Positions 32,088 to 40,489 of a stretch of 63,502 nt of DNA are shown one piece after another. Numbering within the stretch: the first letter of the stretch is position 1; the number at the start of each line of letters is the position of its first letter. Source of the stretch: Streptomyces sp. AC555_RSS877 (GTDB taxonomy: Bacteria; Actinomycetota; Actinomycetes; Streptomycetales; Streptomycetaceae); contig NZ_JAGMUK010000044.1 of assembly GCF_019049245.1 (NCBI RefSeq), forward strand, positions 1 to 63,502. The letters run 5' to 3'. Under the pieces are notes generated by a model, which saw nothing but the letters and a program-made list of their open reading frames with translations, was not told where the DNA came from and did no database searches. The position numbers and the translations under genes were made by a program.

Positions 32088-33743
32088 TCAGCCGCCGTCG
32101 GGCAGCGCTCGGGCGAGGACGGCGTCCAGGTCGGCGGCGTCGGGGAGCGTGCCGAAGGCGTGCCCCCAGTCGCCTCCGAGCCGGCTCGCGCAGAAGGCGT
32201 CGGCGACGGCGGGCGGGGCGTGCCGGACCAGGAGTGAGGCCTGCAGCGTCAGGGCCATCAGCTCCACCAGCCGCCGCGCACCGGCCTCGGAGGTCTGCGC
32301 CATCCGTCCTTTCAGCCGCGTCACCGCCGCGTCCAGGCGGGCGTCCGCGCCCTGGGCCGAGGCGAGTTCGGCGAAGAGGGCCTGAGCGCTGCGGGACTCG
32401 CGCCGCAACGCCCTCAGTACGTCCAGTGCGTTGACGTTCCCCGAGCCCTCCCAGATCGACAGCAGGGGAGCCTCGCGGTAGTGGCGGGGCATGCCCGACT
32501 CCTCGACGTACCCGTTGCCGCCTAGGCACTCCAGGGCCTCCGCGGTGAAGGCAGGGCCCCGCTTGGTGACCCAGTACTTGCCGACGGCGGTCGCGATCCG
32601 GCGGAACGCCGCCTCGTCGGCGTTCCCGCGCACCGCCCGGTCGGCCGCGCCGGCCAGCCGCAGGGCGAGCGTCGTCGCCGCCTCCGACTCCAGCGCGAGG
32701 TCGCCCAGGACGTTGCGCATCAGCGGCTGGTCGACGAGCCGCGCGCCGAACGCGCTGCGATGGCGCACATGGTGGCCCGCCTCGACGAGCGTCCTGCGCA
32801 TGAGCGTCGCCGACATCATCACGCAGTCCAGGCGGGTGCAGTTGACCATCTCGATGATCGTCTTGACGCCCTGCCCCTCGGGACCGACCAGCCAGGCGAC
32901 GGTCCCGTCGAACTCGGGCTCGGAGGAGGCGTTGGACCGGTTGCCCAGCTTGTCCTTCAGCCGCTGGATGCGGAACGTGTTGCGGCTCCCGTCGGGCAGC
33001 ACCCGTGGCACGAGGAAGCAGGACAGTCCGTCCGGGGCCTGCGCCAGCACCAGGAACAGGTCGCACATCGGCGCCGACGTGAACCACTTGTGCCCGCGCA
33101 GCGTGTACACGCCCGGTTCGGCGGTGGGCGTGGCCGCCGTCGTGTTGGTGCGGACGTCGGAGCCGCCCTGCTTCTCCGTCATCCCCATGCCCGCCAGCAG
33201 CCCGCGCTTCTCGGCCGGCACCCTGAGCTCCGGGTCGTACGCGCGGCCGGTCAGCAGCGGTTCGTAGACCTTCGCGAGTTCCGGCTGGCGGCGCAGCGCG
33301 GGAATCGCCGCGTACGTCATCGAGGTGGGACAGCCGTGGCCGGCGTCCGTCTGCCCCCACACCAGCCCGCCCGCGGTACGGGCGACATGGGCTCCGGGCC
33401 GGTCGTCCGCCCAGGGCGCGCCCGCCAGCCCCTCGCCGACCGCGACCCGCATCAGGTGGTGCCAGCTGGGATGGAAGTCGACCTCGTCGACACGGTTGCC
33501 GTACCGGTCGTGCGTCCGCAGCTCGGGTTCATGGCGGTTGGCCAGTTCGGCCCACTCCTGGGCCTGCACGCTGCCGGCCCTGAGGCCGAGCCGCCGGATG
33601 CCCTCCTCGGCCCATCCGGCGCCCTCCCGGCGCAGCCCCTCGAGGAGGGCCGTGTCCTCGGACGCGTCATAGGGGGCCAGGGGAGGGGGCTGGTTGGTGA
33701 CGTCGTGCGTGGCGTGCCGCTCGTGCTCGGGTGTGAGGACCAT
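32088..33743 (-). CDS. Acyl-CoA dehydrogenase, AidB-like
   Basis: 551 aa from the ATG at 33743. It has the AidB-type layout: an N-terminal helical extension ending in WHHLMRVAVGEG, the flavin-binding region MGMTEKQGGSDVRTNTT, substrate loop HKWFTSAPMCDLFLVLAQ, GFLV-type strand SCFLVPRVLPDG, then NRSNASSEPEFDGTVAWLVGPEGQG, LDCVMMSATLMRR, ALECLGGNGYVEESGMPRHYREAPLLSIWEGSGNV. AidB family members bind DNA or oxidise branched acyl substrates; either is possible. It is divergent from a PaaX-type regulator with an elaborate palindrome between them, so it is probably that regulator's target. Confidence 0.85.
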   Translation of the reverse strand: MVLTPEHERHATHDVTNQPPPLAPYDASEDTALLEGLRREGAGWAEEGIRRLGLRAGSVQAQEWAELANRHEPELRTHDRYGNRVDEVDFHPSWHHLMRVAVGEGLAGAPWADDRPGAHVARTAGGLVWGQTDAGHGCPTSMTYAAIPALRRQPELAKVYEPLLTGRAYDPELRVPAEKRGLLAGMGMTEKQGGSDVRTNTTAATPTAEPGVYTLRGHKWFTSAPMCDLFLVLAQAPDGLSCFLVPRVLPDGSRNTFRIQRLKDKLGNRSNASSEPEFDGTVAWLVGPEGQGVKTIIEMVNCTRLDCVMMSATLMRRTLVEAGHHVRHRSAFGARLVDQPLMRNVLGDLALESEAATTLALRLAGAADRAVRGNADEAAFRRIATAVGKYWVTKRGPAFTAEALECLGGNGYVEESGMPRHYREAPLLSIWEGSGNVNALDVLRALRRESRSAQALFAELASAQGADARLDAAVTRLKGRMAQTSEAGARRLVELMALTLQASLLVRHAPPAVADAFCASRLGGDWGHAFGTLPDAADLDAVLARALPDGG

Positions 33744-33751
33744 ACGCGGAG

Positions 33752-33789
33752 TGTTGCACTTTCGCTGCGGTCGCAGCAATGGTGCAACA
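33752..33789. promoter_or_regulatory. 38-bp nested palindromic operator
   Basis: TGTTGCAC (33752-33759) and GTGCAACA (33782-33789) enclose GCTGCG (33764-33769) and CGCAGC (33772-33777). Both pairs are perfect and share one centre; the connecting 4-nt stretches are equal in length. It lies 8 nt from the dehydrogenase start and 14 nt before the PaaX -10 box. Confidence 0.75.
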
Positions 33790-33816
33790 TGAAGGCCGCC
33801 CGTAAAGTACGTGCCC

Positions 33817-34575
33817 ATGCGGATGAACGCGACGGCGCAGCCCGGCGAGGCCGACCTGCGCCCCCTGTCCGCGCGGTCGGTCGTCCTGAGCCTGCTGCTG
33901 GGTGTGCATCCACCGGAGCTGGCGGCGAAGGACCTCGTGCGCGCAGTGGAGCCGTTCGGCGTCGGCGGGTCCACCCTGCGGGCGGCGCTCAGCCGGATGA
34001 CGGCCGCGGGGGATCTGCGGCGCACCGACGGCGGCTACCGCCTGAGCGACCGGCTGCTGGAACGCCAGCGCCGCCAGGACGACGCCGTGCACCCGCACAC
34101 GCGCGCGTGGGGCGGTGACTGGGAGATGGTCGTGATCACCGCGACGGGTCGCGGCCCCGCCGAACGCGCCGATCTGCGCTCCCGGTTGGCCGCTCTCCGG
34201 CTCGCCGAGCTTCGCGAGGGCGTCTGGCTCCGGCCCGACAACCTGCTCCGGCCGCTGCCCGGCGGCCTCGACCAGGTGGCCCAGCACTACGTGGCCCGCC
34301 CTGATCGGCCCGCACGTGAACTGGCGGCGAGCCTGTGGCCGCTCGACTCCTGGTCCGGCACGGCTCGGGCACTGCTCGCCCACGTCGCCCGCGCGGACCG
34401 GCCGGCCGGCCGCCTCACCGCCTTCGCGGCCGTCGTGCGCCACCTGCTCGCCGACCCCGTGCTGCCGCCCGAACTCCTGCCCGCCGACTGGCCGGGCGCG
34501 GATCTGCGCGCCGCGTACGCGGGCTACCAGCGGGAGATCACCGGGGCGGCGTGGGCGCGCGGGCACCGGGCATGA
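33817..34575 (+). CDS. PaaX-family transcriptional regulator
   Basis: 252 aa. The N-terminal winged helix (SARSVVLSLLLGVHPPELAA...LVRAVEPFGVGGSTLRAALSRMTAAGDLRR, GYRLSDRLLERQ) and the central PaaX domain (WGGDWEMVVITATGRGPAERADLRSRLAALRLAELREGVWLRPDNL) are clear, and the C-terminal helical domain ends with YAGYQREIT. Family members repress phenylacetate and other acyl-CoA catabolic genes. The ATG at 33817 follows TAAAGT (33803-33808) by 8 nt, so the mRNA is probably leaderless. The divergent acyl-CoA dehydrogenase and the nested palindrome suggest autorepression and control of that gene. Confidence 0.85.
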   Translation: MRMNATAQPGEADLRPLSARSVVLSLLLGVHPPELAAKDLVRAVEPFGVGGSTLRAALSRMTAAGDLRRTDGGYRLSDRLLERQRRQDDAVHPHTRAWGGDWEMVVITATGRGPAERADLRSRLAALRLAELREGVWLRPDNLLRPLPGGLDQVAQHYVARPDRPARELAASLWPLDSWSGTARALLAHVARADRPAGRLTAFAAVVRHLLADPVLPPELLPADWPGADLRAAYAGYQREITGAAWARGHRA

Positions 34576-34578
34576 CAC

Positions 34579-34623
34579 GGCGGCCGTGCGAAGCGCCGTG
34601 CGGGGACGCTTCGTACGGCCGCC
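34579..34623. terminator. Bidirectional terminator, 17-bp stem
   Basis: GGCGGCCGTGCGAAGCG (34579-34595) pairs with CGCTTCGTACGGCCGCC (34607-34623) with a single G-U/A-C exchange and an 11-nt loop, between convergent PaaX and PL3 genes. Confidence 0.88.
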
Positions 34624-34639
34624 TTCACCAGGGGGCTGA

Positions 34640-35434
34640 CTACCTGTAGGTGACGTCCGAGGTGCTGTACAGGCAGTTCGTGCTGTCGGGACCTGTTCCG
34701 ACAGCGGTGTTGTTGTTGTACTTCTGGCAGGGAACGACCTTCCGGCTGGAGTCGTTCAGGATCGTGATGTTGCGCAGGGTGGCCACGTCGTTGCGGTTGA
34801 CGTTGATGCCGACGAGCCGGGCGGTGGTGCCTGTCCCGGTCACCTCGATGGTGTTGAGGTTGACCTTCCGCGTGTACTGCGTGGAGCAGTCACCGCAGGA
34901 GCGGTAGAGCGTCTTGAACTCCTGGACGGCGAAGTTGGAGATGTTCAGCGTGCCGCCGCCGTTGTGCTGGAAGACCTTGTCCGCGGCCTTCTTCGCGCCT
35001 CCACCGATCACGTGGTAGGTGGCACTCGTGCCGCCCCGGAAGGTGGCGGCGTCCTCGCCGACGTCCTCCCACCAGACGTTCTGCAGCGTGCAGCTGCCCT
35101 CGCAGTGGATGCCGTCGGCGGCCGGGCCGCCGAGGATGACGTTCTTCAGCACCGCGCCGTTCGCGAGCCTGAAGATCGGGTCCTGTCCCTCCTCCTGGCC
35201 GTCGCCGGCCAGGGCCCCGGTGCCGTAGAACCGCTTCATCGCGTAGTCCTTGGTGCCGGACACAGCGATGGTGGCGGAGGTGCCCTGGCTGCCGTTCGCG
35301 GTGGGCCAGGTGGCGGCGTTCGCCGGAGTGGAGAGGGCGCCGTCTGTCATGATCATGCCAACTGCTAAGCCGAGAGCGGCCAGCATGCCGGTCAGCGGGC
35401 GCACGCGGGTGCGCGGATGTGCCGAAGAAGTCAT
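34640..35434 (-). CDS. Pectate lyase, family PL3, secreted
   Basis: 264 aa. Signal peptide of about 40 residues (MTSSAHPRTRVRPLTGMLAA... ending PANA-A). The mature domain is a short beta-helix with PL3 hallmarks: GQEEGQDPIFRLANGAVLKNVILG, ADGIHCEGSCTLQNVWWEDVGEDAATFRG, GGGAKKAADKVFQHNGGGTLNISNF, FKTLYRSCGDC, VNRNDVATLRNITI. The GEDAATF Ca-binding and KxxxK/R catalytic regions are intact. It would cleave polygalacturonate by beta-elimination outside the cell. AAGAAGGA precedes the ATG. It follows the PL1 gene on the same strand with 31 nt between them, so both may be transcribed from the PL1 promoter. Confidence 0.9.
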   Translation of the reverse strand: MTSSAHPRTRVRPLTGMLAALGLAVGMIMTDGALSTPANAATWPTANGSQGTSATIAVSGTKDYAMKRFYGTGALAGDGQEEGQDPIFRLANGAVLKNVILGGPAADGIHCEGSCTLQNVWWEDVGEDAATFRGGTSATYHVIGGGAKKAADKVFQHNGGGTLNISNFAVQEFKTLYRSCGDCSTQYTRKVNLNTIEVTGTGTTARLVGINVNRNDVATLRNITILNDSSRKVVPCQKYNNNTAVGTGPDSTNCLYSTSDVTYR

Positions 35435-35465
35435 GTCCCGAATCCTTCTTCCGTGTCGGGGGTGG

Positions 35466-36443
35466 TCAGAGCTTTCCGGTGCCCGCGCCGCTCGTCACCG
35501 AGGCGACGACGGAGGAGGCGGGCTCGGCGGTGTAGCTGTACGGAGCGGTGGTGAAGGTGCCGACCCGCGAGATCTCGGTGGCGGCTCCACCCAGGTCGTT
35601 GCCACGCAGGTTGGCGAATCCGTCGACGTCACTGCTGCGGTTCGTGGTGACCGCGACCTTCGTCGAACGGAAGACGTTGTTCTCCACGAGCATCTGAGCG
35701 CCCATACGGGAGTGCACGGCGGTATCGGCGCCGACGACGTAGTTGTCGTAGAAGTGTCCGGTGCCGAAACGCAGGCTCGGGATGCGCGAGTAGACGTTGC
35801 TGAACTGGTTGTGGTGGTACGTCACCTTCAGGTGCCCGGTGTCCTCGCTCGCGTTGTTGTCGCTGTGACCGGCGAGCGAGCCCTTGAAGTGGTCCTTGAA
35901 GGTGTTCCAGGACACCGTGACGTTGTCGGAGCCGTGGTTGATGTCCAACAGCCCGTCGTAGTAGTCCTTGTCGTGGTCCCGGTCGGCCGAGAAGGAGTTG
36001 TGGTCGATCCACACCTTCGTCGACGCCTCGACGGTGACGCCGTCGGCCGGCGCGAGCGGCTTGCTGATGTTCAGGTTGCGGATCACCACGTTCGTGACCT
36101 TCTTCAGGCGCAGCCCGCCCCCGGTGAACCCGGACGACGAACCGACGCCCAGGACCGTGGTGTTGGAGCCGACGTCGACCTGACCGCTCAGCGGGATCAG
36201 GCCGTTGACCTTGACGACCTTGGCCGAGTTGCCGGTCACCGCCGTCTTGAAGGCGGCCAACGACGAGACCGTGACCGCCGTGGCGCCGCCGCCGCCGGTC
36301 GCGCCGGCGCCGAAGCCGATCGGTGAGTTCTCGGCGGCGCCGGCCGGCTGGGGGACGGCCAGCACGGCGACCGTCGCGAGAGCGACCGCGCCGGCCGCTA
36401 ACACTGATCTTTGCGTGTGTGTATGTGGGGGGAGAGTACGCAT
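35466..36443 (-). CDS. Pectate lyase, family PL1, secreted
   Basis: 325 aa from the ATG at 36443 (AAGGGA upstream); a longer in-frame extension to 36560 would precede the signal and is rejected. Signal peptide: HTQRSVLAAGAVALATVAVL..PAGA. Beta-helix with PL1 motifs: VWIDHNSFSADRDHDKDYYDGLLDI (vWiDH), NVTVSWNTFKDHFKGSLAGHSDNN, HLKVTYHHNQFSNVYSRIPSLRFGTGHFYDNYV (RxPxxR-like catalytic arginine). It cleaves pectate extracellularly and, with PL3, forms an apparent pectin-degrading pair. The promoter (TTGACT-17-TACGTT) has a LacI-type box in its spacer. Confidence 0.9.
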   Translation of the reverse strand: MRTLPPHTHTQRSVLAAGAVALATVAVLAVPQPAGAAENSPIGFGAGATGGGGATAVTVSSLAAFKTAVTGNSAKVVKVNGLIPLSGQVDVGSNTTVLGVGSSSGFTGGGLRLKKVTNVVIRNLNISKPLAPADGVTVEASTKVWIDHNSFSADRDHDKDYYDGLLDINHGSDNVTVSWNTFKDHFKGSLAGHSDNNASEDTGHLKVTYHHNQFSNVYSRIPSLRFGTGHFYDNYVVGADTAVHSRMGAQMLVENNVFRSTKVAVTTNRSSDVDGFANLRGNDLGGAATEISRVGTFTTAPYSYTAEPASSVVASVTSGAGTGKL

Positions 36444-36572
36444 GCGGGTGCGTCCCTTCACGGTGCTTGACGGTTCATGTGCGTGACCGTTGTTCGTCAT
36501 GATGATCGCCATGGGCGTACAGAGTGGCCGTGTAGGCGTGGGGTGGTCCGACGCGGTCACACTGCTGAACGG

Positions 36573-36601
36573 AACGTAGAGGGCAAGCGCTTTCTAGTCA
36601 A
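36573..36601 (-). promoter_or_regulatory. PL1 promoter with LacI-type operator in the spacer
   Basis: Minus strand TTGACT (36596-36601) and TACGTT (36573-36578), spacer 17 nt. The spacer contains GAAAGCGCTTGCC (36582-36594), an AAGCGCTT palindrome of LacI-family type. The 5' leader would be about 120 nt. Confidence 0.7.
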
Positions 36602-36662
36602 CGCTTTGCGCAGAACACATTCGGTCGCCCTGGTGGGCGGGCGAGCGAATTCTTTCGTTGCG

Positions 36663-36676
36663 TGGGAGCGCTTCCA
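36663..36676. promoter_or_regulatory. CebR-like box upstream of GH62
   Basis: TGGGAGCGCTTCCA differs by one base from the CebR operator TGGGAGCGCTCCCA (as I remember it). With its flanks it extends to GTGG-GAGCGCTT-CCAC. It is 61 nt upstream of the GH62 start and also near the PL1 promoter. Confidence 0.6.
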
Positions 36677-36737
36677 CGTCAGCCATGTGCATGCCACGAT
36701 GCTCGGCGGGTGCTTTCCTTCCGTGAGAGGCCGGTCG

Positions 36738-37835
36738 ATGACGACTCCACGTATACGTACGTACGTCAGTGGGCTTGTGCTCGCCTTACTGGCCGTCGGT
36801 CTGGCGGCCCTGTCGCCCGGCCCGGCGGCCGCCGGTGACCTGGGGGCCGGTCGGCCGGACCCGCTGCCCGGCTCCTTCACCTGGTCCTCGACCGGCCCGC
36901 TGATCGCTCCCCAGCCGGACGCCGGTCACCCGATCGTCTCGGTGAAGGACCCGACGGTCTTCCGCTACAAGAACCGCTGGCACGTCTACGCGACCACCGC
37001 CGACACCGCCGGCCGGTGGAGCCTGGCCTACAGCAGCTTCAAGGACTGGTCCCAGGCGGCGGCCGCACCGCAGACCTTCCTGGACGCCAACCCGAACATC
37101 GGCAACCGCTACGCCGCCGCGCCCCAGGTGTTCTACTTCGCCCCGCAGAAGCTCTGGTACATGGTCTACCAGACGGGTCCGCCGTCCTACTCCACCACCA
37201 CCGACCCCTCCAAGCCGGAGAGCTGGAGCGCCCCGCGCCACTTCTTCGACAGCGAGCCCCCCGTACTCACGGAGAACAAGGGCAACGGGTTCTGGCTGGA
37301 CTTCTGGACGATCTGCGACAAGACCGACTGCTATCTGTTCTTCTCGGACGACAACGGCCACCAGTACCGTTCGCGGACCACGCGCGCCGAGTTCCCGAAC
37401 GGGTTCCGCGACACCGAGATCGTGCTGGCCGAACCCAACCGCTTCGACCTCTTCGAGGCGAGCAACGTCTACCGTCTCGGCAAGAGCGGCAAGTACCTCA
37501 TGCTCGTGGAGGCGCTGGCCACCAAGTCCGACTGGCGGCGCTACTTCCGGGCCTGGACGGCCGACAGCCCGGGCGGCACCTGGACCCCGCTCGCGGACAC
37601 CGAGGCCAACGCCTTCATTCGCGCGAACAACGTGACCTTCGAGGCCGGGCAGCCTGCCTGGACCAAGGACTTCAGCCACGGCGAGCTGATCCGGGACGGC
37701 GTCGACCAGACCCTCACGATCGACCCCTGCCGACTGCGGTTCCTCTATCAGGGCATGGACCCGTCGGCCGGCGGTGACTACTCGCAACTGCCCTGGAAGC
37801 TGGCCTTGTTGACCCAGACGAACTCCGCCTGCTGA
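36738..37835 (+). CDS. GH62 alpha-L-arabinofuranosidase, secreted, no binding module
   Basis: 365 aa from the ATG at 36738 (GAGAGG upstream). Signal peptide of about 32 residues (VSGLVLALLAVGLAAL...AAA-G). The five-bladed propeller has the catalytic acids in place: base D71 (SVKDPTVF), pKa modulator D188 (GFWLDFWTICD) and acid E240 (FDLFEASNVY). Other GH62 motifs: WHVYATTADTAGRWSLAYSS, PQKLWYMVYQTGPPSYSTT, GQPAWTKDFSHGELIRDGVDQTLTIDP, LRFLYQGMDP. It removes arabinose side chains from arabinoxylan and arabinan. Many Streptomyces GH62 enzymes carry a CBM13 or CBM2; here the catalytic domain stands alone. Confidence 0.93.
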   Translation: MTTPRIRTYVSGLVLALLAVGLAALSPGPAAAGDLGAGRPDPLPGSFTWSSTGPLIAPQPDAGHPIVSVKDPTVFRYKNRWHVYATTADTAGRWSLAYSSFKDWSQAAAAPQTFLDANPNIGNRYAAAPQVFYFAPQKLWYMVYQTGPPSYSTTTDPSKPESWSAPRHFFDSEPPVLTENKGNGFWLDFWTICDKTDCYLFFSDDNGHQYRSRTTRAEFPNGFRDTEIVLAEPNRFDLFEASNVYRLGKSGKYLMLVEALATKSDWRRYFRAWTADSPGGTWTPLADTEANAFIRANNVTFEAGQPAWTKDFSHGELIRDGVDQTLTIDPCRLRFLYQGMDPSAGGDYSQLPWKLALLTQTNSAC

Positions 37836-37899
37836 ACGGCCACAGTCAAGGAAACGCCGTACCACGTCCCCTGAGCCGCGACCAGAAAGGGACAAGGAC

Positions 37900-39222
37900 G
37901 TGCCCAACACCCCCCGTAACCCCCGTAGAAGGCCCCTGCGTTCGGTGCTCGTGACGCTGCTCGCGGCACTGGTGCCGTTGCTCGCGGCCACCCTCCTCAC
38001 CGCGCCGACGGCCTCGGCCCGCCCCGAACGGGCAGCCGCGGCCCCCACCGCGACGCTCACCGAAGTCACGGACTTCGGCCCCAATCCCAGCAACCTCCAG
38101 ATGTACCTGTACGTGCCGGACAGCGTCACCGTGAAGCCCGCGGTCGTGGTCGCCGTGCACTACTGCACCGGCTCCGGACCGGCCATGTACTCCAACACGG
38201 AGTGGGCCTCTCTGGCCGACCGCTACGGGTTCGTGGTCGTCTACCCCTCGGTCACCCGCGCCAGCAAGTGCTTCGACGTCTCCTCGCCCCAGGCGCTGAA
38301 GCGGGGCGGCGGCAGCGACCCCGTCGGCATCAAGTCGATGGTCGACTGGGTCAGCCGCACCTACTCCGCGGACCCGGCGAGGATCTTCGCCACCGGCATC
38401 TCGTCCGGCGCGATGATGACGAACGTCCTGCTGGGCGACTACCCCGACGTCTTCTCGGCGGGCGCCGCCTTCTCCGGCGTACCGTTCGGCTGCTTCGCCA
38501 CCACCGACGGCTCCGAGTGGAACAGCGCCTGCTCGGGTGGCACGGTGACCCACACCCCGCAGGAGTGGGGCGACCTGGTGCGCGCCGCCTACCCCGGCTA
38601 CACCGGGCCCCGGCCGCGCATGCAGGTCTGGCACGGCACCGAGGACGACGTGCTGCGCTACCCCAACTTCGGGGAGGAGATCAAGCAGTGGACGAACGTC
38701 CTGGGCGTCAGCCAGACCCCGGCCGCCGGCGACACGCCCGTCGCCGGCTGGAACCGCACCCGCTACGGCGCCACCGGTGACCGTGCCCCGGTCGAGGCGA
38801 TCAGCCTCCAGGGCATCGGCCACAACCTCTACGTCACCGGCATGGCGGCCCGCGCCCTCACCTTCTTCGGCCTGGACAGTTCGGGGCCGGCGCCCCAACC
38901 CCAGCCCGGCTCCTGCAAGGTGACGGCCTCCACCAACGCCTGGAACACGGGCCTCACCGCTTCCGTCACCCTCACCAACACCAGCACGACGGCGATCAAC
39001 GGCTGGACGCTCGGGTTCACGCTTCCGACCGGCCAGACCATCACCAACGGATGGGGCGCCACGTACACGCCGTCCTCCGGGGCGGTGACGGCGACGAACG
39101 TCTCGTACAACGGCACGCTTGCCCCGAACGCGAGCGTCACGCTCGGCTATCAGGCCAACCACACCGGGAACAGCGCGGCTCCGGGTGCGTTCACGCTCAA
39201 CGGGACGGCCTGCACGGGGTGA
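37900..39222 (+). CDS. CE1/PHB-depolymerase-type esterase with C-terminal CBM2, secreted
   Basis: 440 aa from GTG 37900 (AAAGGGACAAGG upstream). Signal peptide to about residue 45. An alpha/beta-hydrolase domain (about 50-325) has oxyanion strand VVVAVHYCTGSG, nucleophile elbow ATGISSGAMMTN (G-x-S-x-G), Asp in WHGTEDDVLRYPN and His in QGIGHNLYV. After a short PAPQPQPG linker comes a family 2 cellulose-binding module (about 335-440; CKVTASTNAWNTGLTASVTLTN, INGWTLGFTLPTGQTITNGW, terminal Cys). Family members are feruloyl or acetylxylan esterases; it fits debranching of xylan with the adjacent GH62. 64 nt separate it from GH62, so co-transcription is likely. Confidence 0.88.
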   Translation: MPNTPRNPRRRPLRSVLVTLLAALVPLLAATLLTAPTASARPERAAAAPTATLTEVTDFGPNPSNLQMYLYVPDSVTVKPAVVVAVHYCTGSGPAMYSNTEWASLADRYGFVVVYPSVTRASKCFDVSSPQALKRGGGSDPVGIKSMVDWVSRTYSADPARIFATGISSGAMMTNVLLGDYPDVFSAGAAFSGVPFGCFATTDGSEWNSACSGGTVTHTPQEWGDLVRAAYPGYTGPRPRMQVWHGTEDDVLRYPNFGEEIKQWTNVLGVSQTPAAGDTPVAGWNRTRYGATGDRAPVEAISLQGIGHNLYVTGMAARALTFFGLDSSGPAPQPQPGSCKVTASTNAWNTGLTASVTLTNTSTTAINGWTLGFTLPTGQTITNGWGATYTPSSGAVTATNVSYNGTLAPNASVTLGYQANHTGNSAAPGAFTLNGTACTG

Positions 39223-39236
39223 CGTTCCGGGGCGCA

Positions 39237-39261
39237 GGGCGGCCGGGGTCCCCGGCCGCCC
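39237..39261. terminator. Terminator after the esterase gene
   Basis: GGGCGGCCGGGG (39237-39248) and CCCCGGCCGCCC (39250-39261) are perfect complements around one T, between the esterase gene and the convergent old yellow enzyme gene. Confidence 0.85.
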
Positions 39262-39319
39262 CGCGACCGTGTCGTTGTCAGTAGGGCAGAAAGCGCCCCC
39301 TGCGCCAGGCCGGCGATGC

Positions 39320-40399
39320 TCAGACCGACCGGTGGTACTGGTCCGGCACGTGCACGTCCCCGCCCAGTTCCCGCGCCGCGAGCCTGGCCCACGAGGGGTT
39401 GCGCAGCAGCTCGCGGCCCAGGAACACGGCGTCGGCCTCCTCGTTGACCAGGATCTTCTCGGCCTGTTCGACGTCGGTGATGAGGCCGACCGCGGCGACC
39501 GGGAGGGACGTCTCGGCCTTGACACGAGCGGCGAAGGGCACCTGGTAGCCGGGGCCGGTCGGGATGCGGACGCCGGAGGCGTTGCCGCCGGAGGAGACGT
39601 CGAGCAGGTCGATGCCGTGGGCCCGCAGATCGCGGGCGAAGCGGACGGTGTCGTCCGGCGTCCAGCCGCCCTCGGCCAGCCAGTCCGTCGCCGAGACGCG
39701 GAAGAACAGCGGCTTGTCGTCCGGCCACACCTGCCGTACGGCGTCGACGACTTCGAGGGCGAAGCGGGTGCGGTTCTCGTACGAGCCGCCGTAGGCGTCG
39801 GTGCGGTGGTTGGAGTGCGGGGAGAGGAAGTTGCCGATCAGATAGCCGTGGGCGCCGTGGATCTCGGCGATCTCGAAGCCGGCGGCGAGGGCGCGACGGG
39901 CCGCGTCCGCGAACTGGCCGACGGTCTCCCGGATCTGGTCGACCGTCAGCTCGGTCGGCACCGGGTGGTTCTCGTCGAACGCGAGCGGGCTGGGACCCAC
40001 CGGCTGCCATCCGTACGCGTCCGGCGCGAGCGGCGCGCCGCCCGTCCAGGGCCGGTCGGTCGAGGCCTTGCGGCCCGCGTGGGCGAGCTGGATGCCCGGG
40101 ACCGTGCCCTGGGACACCAGGAAGCGGGTGATCCGGCGGAACGCCTCGACCTGGGTGTCGTTCCAGATGCCGAGGTCGTACGGGGAGATCCGGCCCTCGG
40201 GGCTGACGGCGGTGGCCTCGACGACGATCAGGCCCGTGCCGCCGGCCGCGCGGGCCGCGTAGTGCGCGAAGTGCCAGTCGTCGGGTGCACCGGCGTCCGG
40301 TCCGTCCGGTGCCGCCGAGTACTGGCACATCGGGGGCATCCACACTCGGTTGGGGATGGTCACGTCACGCAGGCTGAGGGGCTGGAAGAGGGCGCTCAT
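39320..40399 (-). CDS. Old yellow enzyme (YqjM/NemA-type NADH:flavin oxidoreductase)
   Basis: 359 aa from the ATG at 40399 (GGAGCAG upstream). FMN-binding TIM barrel of the OYE family: MSALFQPLSLRDVTIPNRVWMPPMCQYSA (the MCQYSA of the YqjM subclass, with its Cys), GIQLAHAGRKAS, FEIAEIHGAHGYLIGNFLSPHSNHRTDAYGGSYENRTRF (HGAH and Tyr), DLLDVSSGGN, VAAVGLITD, AVFLGRELLRNP. It reduces alpha,beta-unsaturated carbonyls, nitro-aromatics or maleimides. It is divergent from an ArsR-type repressor with two matching operators between them, suggesting induction by an electrophile. Confidence 0.92.
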   Translation of the reverse strand: MSALFQPLSLRDVTIPNRVWMPPMCQYSAAPDGPDAGAPDDWHFAHYAARAAGGTGLIVVEATAVSPEGRISPYDLGIWNDTQVEAFRRITRFLVSQGTVPGIQLAHAGRKASTDRPWTGGAPLAPDAYGWQPVGPSPLAFDENHPVPTELTVDQIRETVGQFADAARRALAAGFEIAEIHGAHGYLIGNFLSPHSNHRTDAYGGSYENRTRFALEVVDAVRQVWPDDKPLFFRVSATDWLAEGGWTPDDTVRFARDLRAHGIDLLDVSSGGNASGVRIPTGPGYQVPFAARVKAETSLPVAAVGLITDVEQAEKILVNEEADAVFLGRELLRNPSWARLAARELGGDVHVPDQYHRSV

Positions 40400-40439
40400 G
40401 AAGAACTGCTCCGATCGTCGCGGGCCGATGGACGACTCG

Positions 40440-40489
40440 TACGATAGGCATCGTAGTACGGTGGATGTCAAACTACGAGACCCCTCGTA
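40440..40489. promoter_or_regulatory. Twin operators and promoter between OYE and ArsR genes
   Basis: TACGAT-AGGC-ATCGTA (40440-40455) and TACGAG-ACCC-CTCGTA (40474-40489) are two perfect 16-bp palindromes of one type, centres 34 bp apart. The OYE promoter has TTGACA on the minus strand (40466-40471) between them and TATCGT overlapping the first. TACAAT (40488-40493), a likely -10 of the ArsR gene, overlaps the second. Confidence 0.75.

Noticed and set aside
10410..39222. Secondary-metabolite gene cluster
   Set aside because: No PKS, NRPS, terpene synthase or RiPP genes; the secreted enzymes are carbohydrate-active and the rest is housekeeping or regulatory.
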